Positions 26,976 to 38,225 of a stretch of 64,000 bases of DNA are shown in pieces. This DNA is from Sphingomonas sp. PP-CE-3G-477 (GTDB taxonomy: Bacteria > Pseudomonadota > Alphaproteobacteria > Sphingomonadales > Sphingomonadaceae), in the NCBI RefSeq assembly GCF_003050745.1, contig NZ_QAOF01000002.1:186001-250000 (forward strand), in the 5' to 3' direction. Both the position numbers and the translations under genes were made by a program. The stretch's first letter is position 1. Each line of letters starts with the position of its first letter. The notes below the pieces were generated by a model. The model did not search any database, was not told the origin of the DNA, and saw nothing but the letters and a program-made list of their open reading frames with translations.

Positions 26976-28472
26976 ATGATGGGATACCGACACTTGAAGC
27001 ATGATGTTCGACTGGCGGCGCGTGGCGGCCGTGTGATCGGTTCGGTGGTTCTGGCCGCACTGACGGCGAGCGCGATCGCGCAGGCCGTGCCACCCAAGGC
27101 TGCGCAGGGCAAACGTGGGGCGCGACCTGCTCCAACCCAGCCGGCCCAGGCTCAGCCCACACCGACTCAATCCGCCCCGGCTCCCTCGGCTCCGGGCCAG
27201 ACGGTTCAGGATCAGAGCGTGCCGGACAATACCGGTCTCGACATCCCGACCAATCTGCAGATCTTCGGCAAGGTCGATCCCAACGTCCGCAAGCCGACCG
27301 CGATCGTCAACGATACTGTCATCACCGGCACCGACGTCGACCAGCGCGTCGCCCTGGTGGCGATGGCGAACGAGGCGAAGCTCTCGCCGGAGGATCGCGA
27401 GCGGCTCAAGCTGCAGGTGCTTCGCCAGCTGATCGACGAGACGCTGCAAATCCAGGAAGCCAAGACCGCCGACATCACGATCACCCCCGCCGAGCTCACG
27501 CAAAGCTATGACGGCGTGTCGAAGCGCTTCAATCGTACTCCTGCCGCGATGCGCGCCTATCTGCGCGAATCCGGATCGTCCGAGCGCTCGCTCAAGCGCC
27601 AGATCGAAGGCGAGCTTGCCTGGCAGCGTTATCTGCGGCGTCGCGTCGAGCCGTTCGTCAACGTCGGCGACGAGGAGGTGAAGTCGATCATCGATCGTCT
27701 CCAGGCGGCCAAGGGCACCGACGAGTTCAATCTCAAGGAAATCTATCTCGCGGCGACGCCGGCCAACAGCCAGCAGGTCTTTGCGAACGCCAAGCAGATC
27801 CTGCAGGAAATCCAGAAGGGCGCGCAGCCGTTCGAATATTTTGCACGCCAGTTCTCGGAAGCCTCGACGCGTGCCGTCGGGGGCGATCTCGGCTGGATTC
27901 GCGCGGCCACGCTGCCGGCGCAGCTGGCCGAAGCCGCGACGACGATGCAGGTCGGCCAGGTCGCGGGACCGATCGAGGTCTCCGGCGGCTATTCGATCCT
28001 GTATCTCACCGACAAGCGGCAGGTGCTGACTGCCGATCCGCGTGATGCGAAACTCAGCCTGAAGCAGCTGACGTTGCGTTTCCCGCCGAACACCAACCAG
28101 GCGCAGGCGGCTGCGCGGGCGCAGGCGTTCGCCAAGGCGACGCAGGAATTGCGCGGCTGCGGTACGGTCGAGAAGGTTGCGGCCGGGATCGGTGCGGACG
28201 TGGTCGACAACGACACCGTCCGGATCCGCGACCTGCCGCCGCAGCTTCAGGAAGTGATGCTGAAGCTTCAGGTCGGCGAGTCGAGCCCGCCGTTCGGGTC
28301 CGCGGAACAGGGCGTTCGCGCGCTGGTGCTGTGTGGTCGCGACGAGGCGGCTGGCGGTTCGGTGCCGAACTCCGAACAGATCCAGGGGCAGCTCGAACAG
28401 CAGCGCGTCAATCTGCGCGCCCAGCAGAAGCTGCGCGATCTGCGGCGCGACGCCGTGGTCGAATATCGTTGA
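26976..28472 (+). CDS. surA: Periplasmic peptidyl-prolyl isomerase/chaperone SurA
   Basis: Outer-membrane protein chaperone. The 498-residue protein has a signal peptide (VIGSVVLAALTASAIAQA), a Pro/Gln-rich linker (about 40-85), the SurA N-terminal domain (about 105-240) and one good PpiC parvulin domain (about 255-350: FNLKEIYLA, SEASTRAVGGDLGWI, GGYSILYL). The region 370-480 resembles a second, degenerate parvulin. The ATG at 26976 is used. It is 79 bases after lptD, and pdxA begins just after its stop; this is the conserved lptD-surA-pdxA-ksgA arrangement. Confidence 0.93.
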   Translation: MMGYRHLKHDVRLAARGGRVIGSVVLAALTASAIAQAVPPKAAQGKRGARPAPTQPAQAQPTPTQSAPAPSAPGQTVQDQSVPDNTGLDIPTNLQIFGKVDPNVRKPTAIVNDTVITGTDVDQRVALVAMANEAKLSPEDRERLKLQVLRQLIDETLQIQEAKTADITITPAELTQSYDGVSKRFNRTPAAMRAYLRESGSSERSLKRQIEGELAWQRYLRRRVEPFVNVGDEEVKSIIDRLQAAKGTDEFNLKEIYLAATPANSQQVFANAKQILQEIQKGAQPFEYFARQFSEASTRAVGGDLGWIRAATLPAQLAEAATTMQVGQVAGPIEVSGGYSILYLTDKRQVLTADPRDAKLSLKQLTLRFPPNTNQAQAAARAQAFAKATQELRGCGTVEKVAAGIGADVVDNDTVRIRDLPPQLQEVMLKLQVGESSPPFGSAEQGVRALVLCGRDEAAGGSVPNSEQIQGQLEQQRVNLRAQQKLRDLRRDAVVEYR

Positions 28473-28479
28473 TCGGATC

Positions 28480-29487
28480 GTGACCCGCATCTCGCCGTTG
28501 GCGGTTTCGATGGGCGATCCTGCCGGGATCGGGCCCGAGATCATCGCCAAGGCGTGGGATGCGCGCGCGACGCATGGCTTGCCGCCGTTCGTGGCGGTCG
28601 GTGATGCGCGGGCGATCGAGCGGGTCTGGGCCGGGCCGATCGCACGTATAGCGGATTTGAGTGCAGCGGCGGCGGTTTTCGGCGAGGCGTTGCCGGTGTT
28701 GACGGTTGGCGATGCGGGCGCGATCGTACCGGGTGAGCCCGATGCGGACGGGGCGCGCTGTGCACTGCATTCGTTGGAACTGGCGGTCGGTCTCGTTCGG
28801 ACGGGCGCGGCGCGCGCGCTGGTGACCGGTCCCGTATCGAAGTCGCAACTCTACGCGATCGGCTTCAGCCATCCCGGGCAGACCGAGTTCGTCGCAGAGC
28901 GCTACGGGGTCGCGGGCGACAATGCGGTGATGATGCTCGCCGGGCCGTCGCTGAAGGTGGTGCCGATCACCACGCATGTGCCGTTGAAGGATGTATCGGC
29001 CTTGCTGACGGTCGACCTGATCGTCGCCAAGGCGCGCGCGACCGCCCGTGGCCTGTTGCGGAACTTCGGTATCGAGAACCCGCGGCTCGCCTTTGCCGGG
29101 TTCAATCCGCATGCTGGCGAGCAGGGCGCACTGGGACGCGAGGAGATCGACATCCTCGCGCCGGCGATCGCGATCCTTCGCGATGAGGGTATCGATGCGA
29201 CCGGGCCGTTCGCGGCGGACACGATGTTCCATCCAAGGGTGCGGGCGACCTACGATGTCGTGATGTGCTGCTATCACGACCAGGCGCTGGTGCCCTTGAA
29301 GACGATCCATTTCGACGAGGGCGTGAACATGACGCTGGGCCTGCCGATCGTGCGGACGTCGCCCGATCACGGCACCGCGTTTGCAATCGCCGGCAAGAAC
29401 CTTGCCGAGCCGGGCGCGATGATCGCGGCGATCGCGATGGCGGGTGAAGCGGCGGACCGGCGCGCTCAGACCGCTGCCCAGTCGTGA
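28480..29487 (+). CDS. pdxA: 4-hydroxythreonine-4-phosphate dehydrogenase
   Basis: Pyridoxal 5'-phosphate biosynthesis enzyme, NAD(P)-dependent and metal-binding. The 335-residue product starts from a GTG at 28480, eight bases after the surA stop; it begins [19 protein letters not shown]. Metal ligands occur in [10 protein letters not shown] and [15 protein letters not shown]. The [18 protein letters not shown] motif marks the family. In-frame codons back to 28333 fall inside surA and are rejected. The stop overlaps the rsmA GTG start (GTGA). Confidence 0.95.
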   Translation: MTRISPLAVSMGDPAGIGPEIIAKAWDARATHGLPPFVAVGDARAIERVWAGPIARIADLSAAAAVFGEALPVLTVGDAGAIVPGEPDADGARCALHSLELAVGLVRTGAARALVTGPVSKSQLYAIGFSHPGQTEFVAERYGVAGDNAVMMLAGPSLKVVPITTHVPLKDVSALLTVDLIVAKARATARGLLRNFGIENPRLAFAGFNPHAGEQGALGREEIDILAPAIAILRDEGIDATGPFAADTMFHPRVRATYDVVMCCYHDQALVPLKTIHFDEGVNMTLGLPIVRTSPDHGTAFAIAGKNLAEPGAMIAAIAMAGEAADRRAQTAAQS

Positions 29488-30314
29488 GCGAGGCTGCATT
29501 GACGGAGCTTCCCCCGCTGCGCGAGGTGATCGCGCGTTATGGGCTGAACGCGAGCAAGGCGCTTGGGCAGAACTTTCTGTTCGATGGGCAGTTGCTCAAG
29601 CGCATCGCGGCAGTGCCGGGTGACCTTCAGGATGCCGAGGTGCTCGAAGTTGGCCCTGGTCCTGGTGGCCTGACGCGCGCGTTGCTGGCGGCGGGTGCGC
29701 GGGTGACGGCGATTGAGCGGGACCGGCGGTGTATCCCGGCGTTAGCTGAACTTGGCGAGGCGTATCCGGGGCGGCTGCGGGTCATCGAGGGCGACGCGAT
29801 GGAAGTCGACGCGCCCGCGCTGTTCGAGGGCAAGCCGCATATCGTCTCGAACCTGCCATATAATATTGGCACGGCGTTGCTGGTCGGGTGGCTGTCTACG
29901 TCGTGGCTGCCCTGGTGGCAGTCGTGCACGCTGATGTTCCAGAAGGAAGTGGCCGAGCGAATCGTCGCGAAGACCAATGACGATCATTATGGGCGGCTCG
30001 CGGTGCTGGCGCAGTGGCGCTCGACCGCGCGGATCGCGATGCCGGTGCACCGGTCGGCGTTCACGCCGCCGCCGAAGGTGATGTCGGCGGTGGTGCATCT
30101 GGTGCCGGTCGAGGCGCCGGAGGGGGTGAATTTTGCGGTGCTGGAGCGGCTGACGGGCGCGGCGTTCGGGCAGCGGCGCAAGATGTTGCGGCAGAGCCTG
30201 AAGGGCGTGCCGGGGGCGCTCGATGCGCTGGAGCGGATCGGGGTGGAGGCTACGCGGCGGGCTGAGACGCTGTCGGTTGCGGATTTTACGGCGTTGGCGA
30301 AAGCGGTCGGCTGA
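29484..30314 (+). CDS. rsmA: 16S rRNA dimethyladenosine transferase (KsgA)
   Basis: Dimethylates two adjacent adenosines near the 3' end of 16S rRNA during 30S maturation. The 276-residue protein starts at a GTG (29484) overlapping pdxA. It shows [13 protein letters not shown], the SAM loop [16 protein letters not shown], the acidic IERD, and the catalytic NLPYNIG. The C-terminal helical domain ends with [14 protein letters not shown]. It is last in the lptD operon; a palindromic element follows. Confidence 0.95.
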   Translation: MSEAALTELPPLREVIARYGLNASKALGQNFLFDGQLLKRIAAVPGDLQDAEVLEVGPGPGGLTRALLAAGARVTAIERDRRCIPALAELGEAYPGRLRVIEGDAMEVDAPALFEGKPHIVSNLPYNIGTALLVGWLSTSWLPWWQSCTLMFQKEVAERIVAKTNDDHYGRLAVLAQWRSTARIAMPVHRSAFTPPPKVMSAVVHLVPVEAPEGVNFAVLERLTGAAFGQRRKMLRQSLKGVPGALDALERIGVEATRRAETLSVADFTALAKAVG

Positions 30315-30317
30315 TCT

Positions 30318-30428
30318 TCCCCCCTCCCTGGAAGGGAAGCGCCGGGGGTGGGTCGGCTTCCATATGAGGCGACGTCAGCGACACGAGCGGGCCTACCCAC
30401 CCCCAACCCCTCCCTTTCAGGGAGGGGA
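30318..30428. repeat. Palindromic intergenic element (CCCCTCCCT variant)
   Basis: The right hairpin is CCCCTCCCT (30408-30416) against AGGGAGGGG (30420-30428) around TTC. A matching left hairpin starts at about 30318. In between, CCGGGGGTGGGT-like and ACCCACCCCC-like tracts pair across about 45 bases. It stands between the convergent rsmA and TPR genes, at both 3' ends. Confidence 0.8.
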
Positions 30429-30433
30429 GCGCT

Positions 30434-30937
30434 TCAGTCCTTGGCGGCTATTGGGGTCTTCTCGACTTGCGCGGTCGCAATCGGCGGGCCCTTGGCGATC
30501 ACTGCCGCGAGTTGTGTAGCCTCAGGGCAGACACCTTTGCAGAGCGTGCGGATCTTCACAAGGTTGTCCTTCGCGCGTACCACGGCGCCCTTGGCGACGA
30601 GCGCCTCGCCCTGCCCCTTCAATGCCGCGACGTCGTTCGGCTCCAGCAGCAGCGCCTCGCGGTACAGGCGGATCGCCTTGCCTGGCAGGTCACGCGTTTC
30701 GGCGACGCGCGCGAGCAGCAGGAACGCACCCCGGTTGCGCGGATCGACTGCGACCGACGTTTCGAGCACATCGGTGGCGCCGTCGAGATTGCCCGAGGCG
30801 ATCAGCGAACGCCCTTGGGCCAGCAACTGCATCGAGCGCGCGTCGATCTGGGCGTCGGGGCGCTGCCCGCTGAGCGACGTCGAGACACATACGACGGTCA
30901 GCGCGGCGGCAAGGGCAACGGACGAAAAACGCATCAT
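30434..30937 (-). CDS. Exported tetratricopeptide-repeat protein
   Basis: 167-residue protein with a signal peptide (FSSVALAAALTVVCVSTSLS) and about two to three TPR-like helical pairs (RSLIASGNLDGATDVLE, RNRGAFLLLARVAETRD, REALLLEPNDVAALKGQGEAL). TPRs mediate protein contacts; the partner is unknown. Two adjacent ATGs (30935-30937 and 30932-30934) follow a GGAG site; the second has better spacing, so the first residue is uncertain. The in-frame start at 30997 would overlap rsmB and is unlikely. A Cys pair near the end (LCKGVCPE) may form a disulphide. Confidence 0.8.
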   Translation of the reverse strand: MMRFSSVALAAALTVVCVSTSLSGQRPDAQIDARSMQLLAQGRSLIASGNLDGATDVLETSVAVDPRNRGAFLLLARVAETRDLPGKAIRLYREALLLEPNDVAALKGQGEALVAKGAVVRAKDNLVKIRTLCKGVCPEATQLAAVIAKGPPIATAQVEKTPIAAKD

Positions 30938-30990
30938 CGTCTCCAGGCGGGATACAGGTTTGGCCGTGAGTTGAGCCATAGGTCGGCTGG

Positions 30991-32178
30991 CTAGCACGCA
31001 GCCCGGAGGCGCGCGACAAAAAAGCCGTCGGTGCCGTCCCGGCCGGGTTCGAGGCGGACGCCGTGGCCGTGCTTCGCTCCGGCGGGGAGCGACAGGGCTT
31101 CCGTCGTCCAGCCGGGGTGCGCGTTTAGGAACCAGCTGACTTGGTCAGTGCCCTCGGCGTCGAGCAGCGAGCAGACGATGTAGACGAGCGCGCCGCCGGG
31201 CTTGACCAGCGTGGCGGCAACGGAAAGCACCTGCTGCTGCGTCGATTGCAGGCGCGAGACGCGGTCGGGTGTGAGCCGCCAGCGCGCCTCCGGGTTGCGC
31301 CGCCATGTGCCGGTGCCCGAGCAGGGCGCGTCGACCAGCACGCCGTCGGCGCGACCGGCCCATTCGCTGAGCGCTTCGATTTCGCGCGTCGGGTTGAGCA
31401 GGCGGCTCTCGACGATCGTCGCGCCGGCGCGGGTTGCGCGGGGAGTCAGGCGCGAGAGGCGGTTGCGGTCGGTGTCGCAGGCGAGGATCACGCCTTCGTT
31501 CTTCATCGTCGCGGCGAGCGCGAGCGTCTTGCCGCCGGCGCCGGCGCAAAGATCGACGATGCGTTCGCCGGGCTTCGCCTGCATCGCGAGGCCGACGAGC
31601 TGGCTGCCTTCGTCCTGCACTTCGAGCGCGCCTTCGTTGAAGAGCGGGAGTGCTTCGACGTTGGTGCCTGTGGGGAGGCGGATGCCGTCTGGGGCGTGGG
31701 GGGTGGCTTCGGCTTCGGGGAGCGCGGTGAGGACGGTCGCGCGATCGGAGATCAACGTGTTGACGCGGAGGTCTAGCGTGGCGCGACCGGCTAGGTCGGT
31801 GAGTGCGGCGCCGTCGAGGCCTGAAGCGCGAAGGGCCTTGCTCAGCCACTGTGGCGCGACGCCGGCGCGGGCGCGGGGTTCGTCCTTGGCGATCGGGGCG
31901 GGTGCGTGGGTGGAGCCGTCGAAGGTCGCGGCCACTTCCGGATCGGCGTCGGCGACGAGTAGCATCGCGGTGCGACCGTTCTCAGGACGGTCTCCTGCTT
32001 TGCGGATCGCGGCGTAGACGAGTTCGCGGACGGCGCGGCGGTCCTTCGAGCCGGCATAGCGGCGGGTGGCGAAGTAGCGCGCGATCAGCGTGTCGGCGGC
32101 GGCGCCGGACTCGCGCGCGGCGGCGATGATCTGGTCGAGGAGTTCGATCGCGGCCTGGGTGCGTGCTGGGGGAGTCAC
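30991..32178 (-). CDS. rsmB: 16S rRNA m5C methyltransferase, RsmB/NOP2 family
   Basis: SAM-dependent methyltransferase that makes 5-methylcytosine in rRNA. The 395-residue protein begins at a GTG (32178) behind GGGAG. The N-terminal NusB-like helices (about 1-130) are followed by the Rossmann domain with VDLCAGAGGKTLALA (SAM), VDAPCSGTGTWRRNP (motif IV, release Cys) and YIVCSLLDAEG (motif VI, nucleophile Cys). Substrate position is inferred from family only. The gene is separated from guaB by 424 bases of repeats. Confidence 0.92.
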   Translation of the reverse strand: MTPPARTQAAIELLDQIIAAARESGAAADTLIARYFATRRYAGSKDRRAVRELVYAAIRKAGDRPENGRTAMLLVADADPEVAATFDGSTHAPAPIAKDEPRARAGVAPQWLSKALRASGLDGAALTDLAGRATLDLRVNTLISDRATVLTALPEAEATPHAPDGIRLPTGTNVEALPLFNEGALEVQDEGSQLVGLAMQAKPGERIVDLCAGAGGKTLALAATMKNEGVILACDTDRNRLSRLTPRATRAGATIVESRLLNPTREIEALSEWAGRADGVLVDAPCSGTGTWRRNPEARWRLTPDRVSRLQSTQQQVLSVAATLVKPGGALVYIVCSLLDAEGTDQVSWFLNAHPGWTTEALSLPAGAKHGHGVRLEPGRDGTDGFFVARLRAAC

Positions 32179-32240
32179 TTCTGGGCTCCCGACTTCGCGT
32201 GGGTTCGGGGGGAGGCTTGGTACGGAGTGTTCGTCATCAT

Positions 32241-32274
32241 CCCCTCCCCTAGCCCCTCCCGCGCGCGGGAGGGG
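32241..32274. repeat. Single hairpin of the CCCCTCCCGC family
   Basis: CCCCTCCCGC (32253-32262) pairs with GCGGGAGGGG (32265-32274) over a two-base centre, and CCCCTCCCCT precedes it. This looks like half of the compound element seen at 22863 and 41849, about 60 bases upstream of the rsmB start. Confidence 0.82.
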
Positions 32275-32327
32275 AATAATTTCGGGCTTGGGGCGGGATC
32301 GCGATCGCTAACCGCCCCCTCCCCGTT

Positions 32328-32424
32328 ATCCCGGCGGACGCCGGGACCCACGGTTGCAGTTCGGGTGATGGTTGCACGCCACGGCAGGTTCGCCGTGTCC
32401 GTGGGTCCCGGCGTCCGCCGGGAT
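32328..32424. repeat. Perfect 26-base inverted repeat element
   Basis: Arms 32328-32353 and 32399-32424 are perfect reverse complements (26 bases) separated by 45 bases. Each arm also holds the short self-pairing core CCCGGCGGACGCCGGG. This is the most perfect long inverted repeat in the window. It lies upstream of rsmB and downstream of guaB on the same strand. Confidence 0.88.
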
Positions 32425-32514
32425 GACCGAGAGAGGTGGCAGCGATCTTTTGCGTCCTTCCCACCACGCGCGTTCCGCATCTGCGGAGTGGCCCGAGCAC
32501 AAAAAGCATGTTTC

Positions 32515-32557
32515 CCCGCGAAGGCGGGGATCCAGACTGGGCTCCCGCCTTCGCGGG
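32515..32557. repeat. 14-base inverted repeat element (CCCGCGAAGGCGGG)
   Basis: CCCGCGAAGGCGGG (32515-32528) and CCCGCCTTCGCGGG (32544-32557) are perfect reverse complements around 15 bases. It lies 46 bases beyond the guaB stop and could end that message. Confidence 0.85.
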
Positions 32558-32602
32558 AGAACAACGAGGAGCCGGGCCGAGCTCTCACCAATTATCCACG
32601 TC

Positions 32603-34120
<1,518 letters not shown>

Positions 34121-34180
34121 CTAGGCCCCACCTTCGCGGACGTGCTATAGCGGTGCGATACACGGATGGGGGATTGTTCG

Positions 34181-35167
34181 ATGGGCCTGATCGTTGCCGC
34201 GCTCCTGCTGGCGCTGGTGCTGCTGTACCTCTTCACCAGCATCAAGATCGTCCACCAGGGCTATCAATACACGATCGAGCATTTCGGCCGCTTCACCACG
34301 GTCGCGCGGCCCGGCTTCAATTTCTACCCCGCGTTCTTCTACCGCGTCGGGCGGAAGGTGAACATGATGGAGCAGGTGATCGACATCCCCGGCCAGGAGA
34401 TCATCACCAAGGACAATGCGATGATCTCGACCGACGGGGTCGTGTTCTTCCAGGTGCTCGACTCGGCCAAGGCGGCGTATGAGGTGTCGGACCTTTACCA
34501 GGCGCTGTTGCAGCTCACGACGACCAACCTGCGCACCGTGATGGGGTCGATGGACCTCGACGAGACGCTGTCGAAACGCGACGAGATCAATGCGCGGCTG
34601 CTCAACGTGGTCGATCATGCGACGACGCCTTGGGGCGTGAAGATCACGCGGGTCGAGATCAAGGACATTCGGCCGCCGGCGGATATCGTCAATGCGATGG
34701 GGCGGCAGATGAAGGCCGAGCGCGAGAAGCGGGCGAACATTCTGGACGCCGAGGGCTCGCGCGCGTCCGAAATTCTCCGCGCCGAGGGGCAAAAGCAGGC
34801 GCGTATCCTCGAGTCCGAGGGGCGGAAAGAGTCGGCGTTCCGCGATGCCGAGGCGCGCGAGCGGGCTGCCGTTGCAGAAGCTTCGGCGACGCGGGCGGTG
34901 TCTCAGGCGATCGAGGAGGGTGGCGCTCAGGCGATCAATTATTTCATCGCGCAGAAATATGTCGAGGCGATCGGGAAGTTCGCGACTTCGCCCAATGCGA
35001 AGACGATCCTGTTTCCGGTCGAGGCTACGCAGTTGATGGGGACGCTTGGGGGGATTGGCGAGCTGGCTAAGGATGCTTTGCGGGATGCCGTTGCGTCGCC
35101 GCCGGCCAAGCCTGCCGCTCGGGGGCCGTTCGAGTTGTCGAAGTCGACCGAGGTTCCGAAAAGCTGA
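34181..35167 (+). CDS. SPFH/Band 7 membrane protease-associated protein (QmcA-like)
   Basis: Stomatin/prohibitin-family scaffold that forms membrane microdomains and, in E. coli, associates with FtsH. One N-terminal membrane helix (about 4-20, IVAALLLALVLLYLF) is followed by the Band 7 domain (about 25-190: VHQGYQYTIEHFGRF, SALDE-like TLSKRDEINARLL) and a charged coiled-coil with KREKRANILDAEG-type repeats (about 195-250). The ATG at 34181 has a GGGGG site eight bases upstream and is preferred to 34166. It shares one base with the NfeD start, the usual SPFH-NfeD operon. Confidence 0.9.
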   Translation: MGLIVAALLLALVLLYLFTSIKIVHQGYQYTIEHFGRFTTVARPGFNFYPAFFYRVGRKVNMMEQVIDIPGQEIITKDNAMISTDGVVFFQVLDSAKAAYEVSDLYQALLQLTTTNLRTVMGSMDLDETLSKRDEINARLLNVVDHATTPWGVKITRVEIKDIRPPADIVNAMGRQMKAEREKRANILDAEGSRASEILRAEGQKQARILESEGRKESAFRDAEARERAAVAEASATRAVSQAIEEGGAQAINYFIAQKYVEAIGKFATSPNAKTILFPVEATQLMGTLGGIGELAKDALRDAVASPPAKPAARGPFELSKSTEVPKS

Positions 35168-35604
35168 TGGACGTGATCGGGGCGGCTGGCGCGTGGTTGA
35201 TCGCGGCGTTGGTGCTGGGGATTGCCGAGCTGGCGGTGCCGGGGGTGTTCCTGGTGTTCCTCGCGATTGCTGCGGCAGTGACCGGGGTGGCGGTGTACGT
35301 CTTGCCGGATTTGCCGGTGGCGGCGCAACTGGCTGCCTTCGGCGTTTGGAGCGCGGTGACGGTGCTGATCGGGAAGCGCTGGTACCGGGATTACCCTGTC
35401 GAGGGCGGGGATCCGATGTTGAATGATCGCTCTGCGCGGCTGGTGGGTCAGGTTGTTGTGGTGGAGACTGCGCTGGTTGGCGGGCGTGGTCGGGTGCTGG
35501 TGGGCGACGGGAGCTGGCCGGCGCGTGGCAGGGATGCGGTGGTTGGCGCACGCGTTCGGGTAACGGCAGTTGTCGACGGTGAAGTCGTGGTCGAGCCCCT
35601 CTAA
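35167..35604 (+). CDS. NfeD-family membrane protein
   Basis: 145-residue partner of the SPFH protein. It has two to three N-terminal membrane helices (WLIAALVLGIAELAVPGVF, VFLAIAAAVTGVAVYVL, AAFGVWSAVTVLIG) and a C-terminal OB-fold (about 88-145, RSARLVGQVVVVE, GEVVVEPL). This is the short NfeD1b-like form without the ClpP-class protease domain. The start overlaps the SPFH stop (TGATG). A palindromic element follows it. Confidence 0.88.
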   Translation: MDVIGAAGAWLIAALVLGIAELAVPGVFLVFLAIAAAVTGVAVYVLPDLPVAAQLAAFGVWSAVTVLIGKRWYRDYPVEGGDPMLNDRSARLVGQVVVVETALVGGRGRVLVGDGSWPARGRDAVVGARVRVTAVVDGEVVVEPL

Positions 35605-35605
35605 A

Positions 35606-35727
35606 CCCTCTCCCTTGGGGAGAGGGAAGCCGCGTAGCGGCGAGGGTGAGGGCACGCCGTATCACGTGTCCTCACCTTCCCACCCGACTTCGTCATGCGG
35701 GCCCCTTCCTCTCCCCGAGGGGAGAGG
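35606..35727. repeat. Palindromic intergenic element (CCCTCTCCC variant)
   Basis: Left hairpin CCCTCTCCCTTGGGGAGAGGG spans 35606-35626 and right hairpin CCTCTCCCC/GGGGAGAGG spans 35708-35727. Inner GTGAGG and CCTCAC tracts pair between them. It lies between the convergent NfeD and pckA genes, whose stops are one base and four bases away. It is close in plan to the 9367 element. Confidence 0.82.
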
Positions 35728-35731
35728 AGTT

Positions 35732-37342
35732 TTAGGCCGTCTCTTTCACCTTCGGCGCCGCCTGCCGCACACCTTCGTCGACATGCTCGGCAAACTGGGC
35801 GAAGTTCTCGACGAACAGGTCGACCAGCCTGGCTGCGGTCGCGTCGTACGCGTCCTTATCCGCCCAGGTCGTGCGCGGGTCGAGGATCGCGCTGTCGACG
35901 CCCGGTACGCTCACCGGCACCTGGAACCCGAAGTTCGGATCCGTCCGGAACTTCGCATCATTGAGGCTCCCGTCGAGCGCCGCGTTCAGCAACGCCCGCG
36001 TCGCCTTGATCGGCATGCGGTTGCCGACGCCGTATTTGCCGCCGGTCCAGCCGGTGTTGACCAGCCAGCAATCGACGCCGCCCTTCGCGATCCGCTCCTT
36101 CAGCAGATTGCCGTAGACCGACGGATGCCGCGGCATGAACGGGGCGCCGAAGCAGGTCGAGAAGGTCGCGTCCGGCTCAGTCACGCCGATCTCGGTCCCG
36201 GCGACGCGCGCGGTATACCCGGATAGGAAGTGGTACATCGCCTGGTCGGGCGTGAGCTTGGCGATCGGCGGCAGCACGCCGTACGCGTCCGCGGTGAGCA
36301 TCACGATGTTGCGCGGGACCGGCCCCATGTTCTCGGCCGACGCATTCGGGATGAAGTCGATCGGGTACGCGCCGCGGCTGTTCTCGGCGAGCGTATGATC
36401 GTCGAGATCGAGCAGCCGCGTCGCCGGGTCCATCACGACGTTCTCCAGCACCGTGCCAAAGCGCTTGGTGGTCGCGAAGATCTCCGGCTCGGCGTCGGCG
36501 GAGAGGCGGATCATCTTGGCGTAGCACCCGCCCTCGAAATTGAAGACGGCGGTGTCGGACCAGCCATGCTCATCGTCGCCGATCAGCGTGCGGCTCGCGT
36601 CGGCCGAGAGCGTGGTCTTGCCGGTGCCCGACAGGCCGAAGAACACCGCGGTGTCGCCGTAAGCGCCCATGTTCGCCGAGCAATGCATCGGCATCACGCC
36701 CGTCGGTGGCAGCAGGTAGTTGAGCAGGCCGAACACCGACTTCTTCATCTCGCCGGCGTATTTCGTGCCGCCGATCAGGATCAGCTTGTCGGTGAAGTTG
36801 ACCGCGATCACCGTCTCGCTGCGGCAGCCGTGACGCGCGGGATCGGCGCGGAAGCTCGGCAGGTCGACGATCGTGTACTCGGCGACGAAGTCTTTCAGCG
36901 CAGCCTGCTCGGGGCGGACAAGCATCGTCCGGATGAAGAGGTTATGCCAGGCCAGTTCGGTGACGACGCGGACGTTCACCCGGTGATCGGGCTGCGAACC
37001 GCCGTACAGGTCCTGCACGAACAGCTCGTCCTTGGCGGCGAGTGCGGCGAAGAAATCCTCCTTCAGTGCGGCGAAATGCGCAGGCTCCATCGCCTTGTTG
37101 CTCTTGCCCCACCAGACCGTCGTATCCGTCTCGGCATCGCGGACGATGAACTTGTCTTGCGCCGAGCGTCCGGTATGCGCGCCGGTCTCGACGACCAGCG
37201 GACCATCGGCGGACAACGTCCCCTCGCCGCGCGCCAGCGCCGCTTCGACAAGTTGGGCTGTGACCATGTTCCAGTGCAGGGTGGCGCGGGTGTCTATCCC
37301 CTGCACGGCTAGGCCGCCGGCCGGAATACGTTCGTTGGACAA
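35732..37342 (-). CDS. pckA: Phosphoenolpyruvate carboxykinase (ATP)
   Basis: Converts oxaloacetate to phosphoenolpyruvate with ATP, the first committed gluconeogenic step. The 536-residue enzyme begins from a TTG (37342), which follows GGAGAG at a suitable distance. Key parts are [10 protein letters not shown], the P-loop [12 protein letters not shown], the metal site IGDDEHGW and [10 protein letters not shown]. It is divergent from chvI, a pairing found in rhizobia and relatives, where the ChvGI system and PTS proteins influence carbon metabolism. The 3' end abuts a palindromic element. Confidence 0.95.
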   Translation of the reverse strand: MSNERIPAGGLAVQGIDTRATLHWNMVTAQLVEAALARGEGTLSADGPLVVETGAHTGRSAQDKFIVRDAETDTTVWWGKSNKAMEPAHFAALKEDFFAALAAKDELFVQDLYGGSQPDHRVNVRVVTELAWHNLFIRTMLVRPEQAALKDFVAEYTIVDLPSFRADPARHGCRSETVIAVNFTDKLILIGGTKYAGEMKKSVFGLLNYLLPPTGVMPMHCSANMGAYGDTAVFFGLSGTGKTTLSADASRTLIGDDEHGWSDTAVFNFEGGCYAKMIRLSADAEPEIFATTKRFGTVLENVVMDPATRLLDLDDHTLAENSRGAYPIDFIPNASAENMGPVPRNIVMLTADAYGVLPPIAKLTPDQAMYHFLSGYTARVAGTEIGVTEPDATFSTCFGAPFMPRHPSVYGNLLKERIAKGGVDCWLVNTGWTGGKYGVGNRMPIKATRALLNAALDGSLNDAKFRTDPNFGFQVPVSVPGVDSAILDPRTTWADKDAYDATAARLVDLFVENFAQFAEHVDEGVRQAAPKVKETA

Positions 37343-37517
37343 GGCATCTCTCCAGATGGTTTCGCATACGTATGTATGTCGTTGCGCCGGGATGTAGGCG
37401 GCGGCCCCGCACCGGTCAAATGAGCTGCCCTGATGCAGTTCCGATACGGCTCCAGTTGAGTGCCACAGCGGATTGGCCTACGCCGACAAGCCAACGACCG
37501 AGGCAGACGACCCAGAA

Positions 37518-38225
37518 ATGACGGCAACGATCGCGCTGGTCGACGACGACCGCAACATCCTGACCTCCGTGTCGATCGCTCTGCAGACCGAGGGCTTCGT
37601 CACGCGCGTCTATTCGGACGGCGAGACGGCACTGAAGGCGCTGACCGACAACCCTCCGGACCTCGCGGTGTTCGACATCAAGATGCCGCGGATGGACGGG
37701 CTCGAACTGCTCCGTCGGTTGCGCGAGAAGAGCCAGATCCCGGTGATCTTCCTGACCAGCAAGGACGACGAGCTCGACGAGGCGCTCGGCCTCGCGATGG
37801 GCGCGGACGACTATATCGCCAAGCCGTTCTCGCAGCGGCTGCTGATCGCCCGCATCCGTGCGATCTTGCGGCGGACCGAACTGACGCAGTCGCCGGGCAC
37901 CGAGACCGAGGCCGAAGCGGCAGGGCCCCTCGATCGCGGGCGGCTCAGCATGGATCCGGCGCGGCATCGCACGCTGTGGGGCGGCGAGCCGGTCACGCTG
38001 ACGGTGACCGAGTTCATGATCCTCGAGACGCTCGCGCAGCGGCCCGGCATCGTCAAGACGCGCAACCAGTTGATGGATGCGGCGTACCAGGACGACATCT
38101 ATGTCGATGACCGGACCATCGACAGCCACATCAAGCGACTCCGCCGCAAGTTCCGGCAGGTCGACCCAGCCTTCGATGCGATCGAGACATTATATGGTGC
38201 CGGGTATCGATTTTCTGAGGAATGA
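37518..38225 (+). CDS. chvI: ChvI-type two-component response regulator
   Basis: OmpR-class regulator paired with the ChvG kinase; in Agrobacterium and Sinorhizobium (where ChvG is ExoS) the pair governs envelope, acid and host-related genes. The start at 37518 ([10 protein letters not shown], 235 aa) matches the family; a TTG at 37473 would add 15 residues. The receiver has acidic residues at 9-11, the phospho-acceptor Asp at about 53 (VFDIKMP) and a Lys at the end of strand 5 (YIAKPFS). The C-terminal winged helix includes [12 protein letters not shown] and [16 protein letters not shown]. It overlaps chvG by 32 bases. Confidence 0.94.
   Translation: MTATIALVDDDRNILTSVSIALQTEGFVTRVYSDGETALKALTDNPPDLAVFDIKMPRMDGLELLRRLREKSQIPVIFLTSKDDELDEALGLAMGADDYIAKPFSQRLLIARIRAILRRTELTQSPGTETEAEAAGPLDRGRLSMDPARHRTLWGGEPVTLTVTEFMILETLAQRPGIVKTRNQLMDAAYQDDIYVDDRTIDSHIKRLRRKFRQVDPAFDAIETLYGAGYRFSEE

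Larger units (their letters stand above)
32179..32602. other. 424-base gap filled by palindromic repeats
   Basis: No convincing open reading frame lies here. The stretch holds three palindromic elements of different types (listed separately at 32241, 32328 and 32515) and remnants of repeat-like sequence. The rest is GC-rich spacer, including a promoter-sized stretch just ahead of rsmB (32179-32240). I see no tRNA, riboswitch or terminator beyond these palindromes. Confidence 0.75.

Noticed and set aside
32179..32602. Possible CRISPR array in the repeat-rich gap
   Set aside because: The palindromes are not direct repeats at constant spacing and there are no spacers or cas genes.
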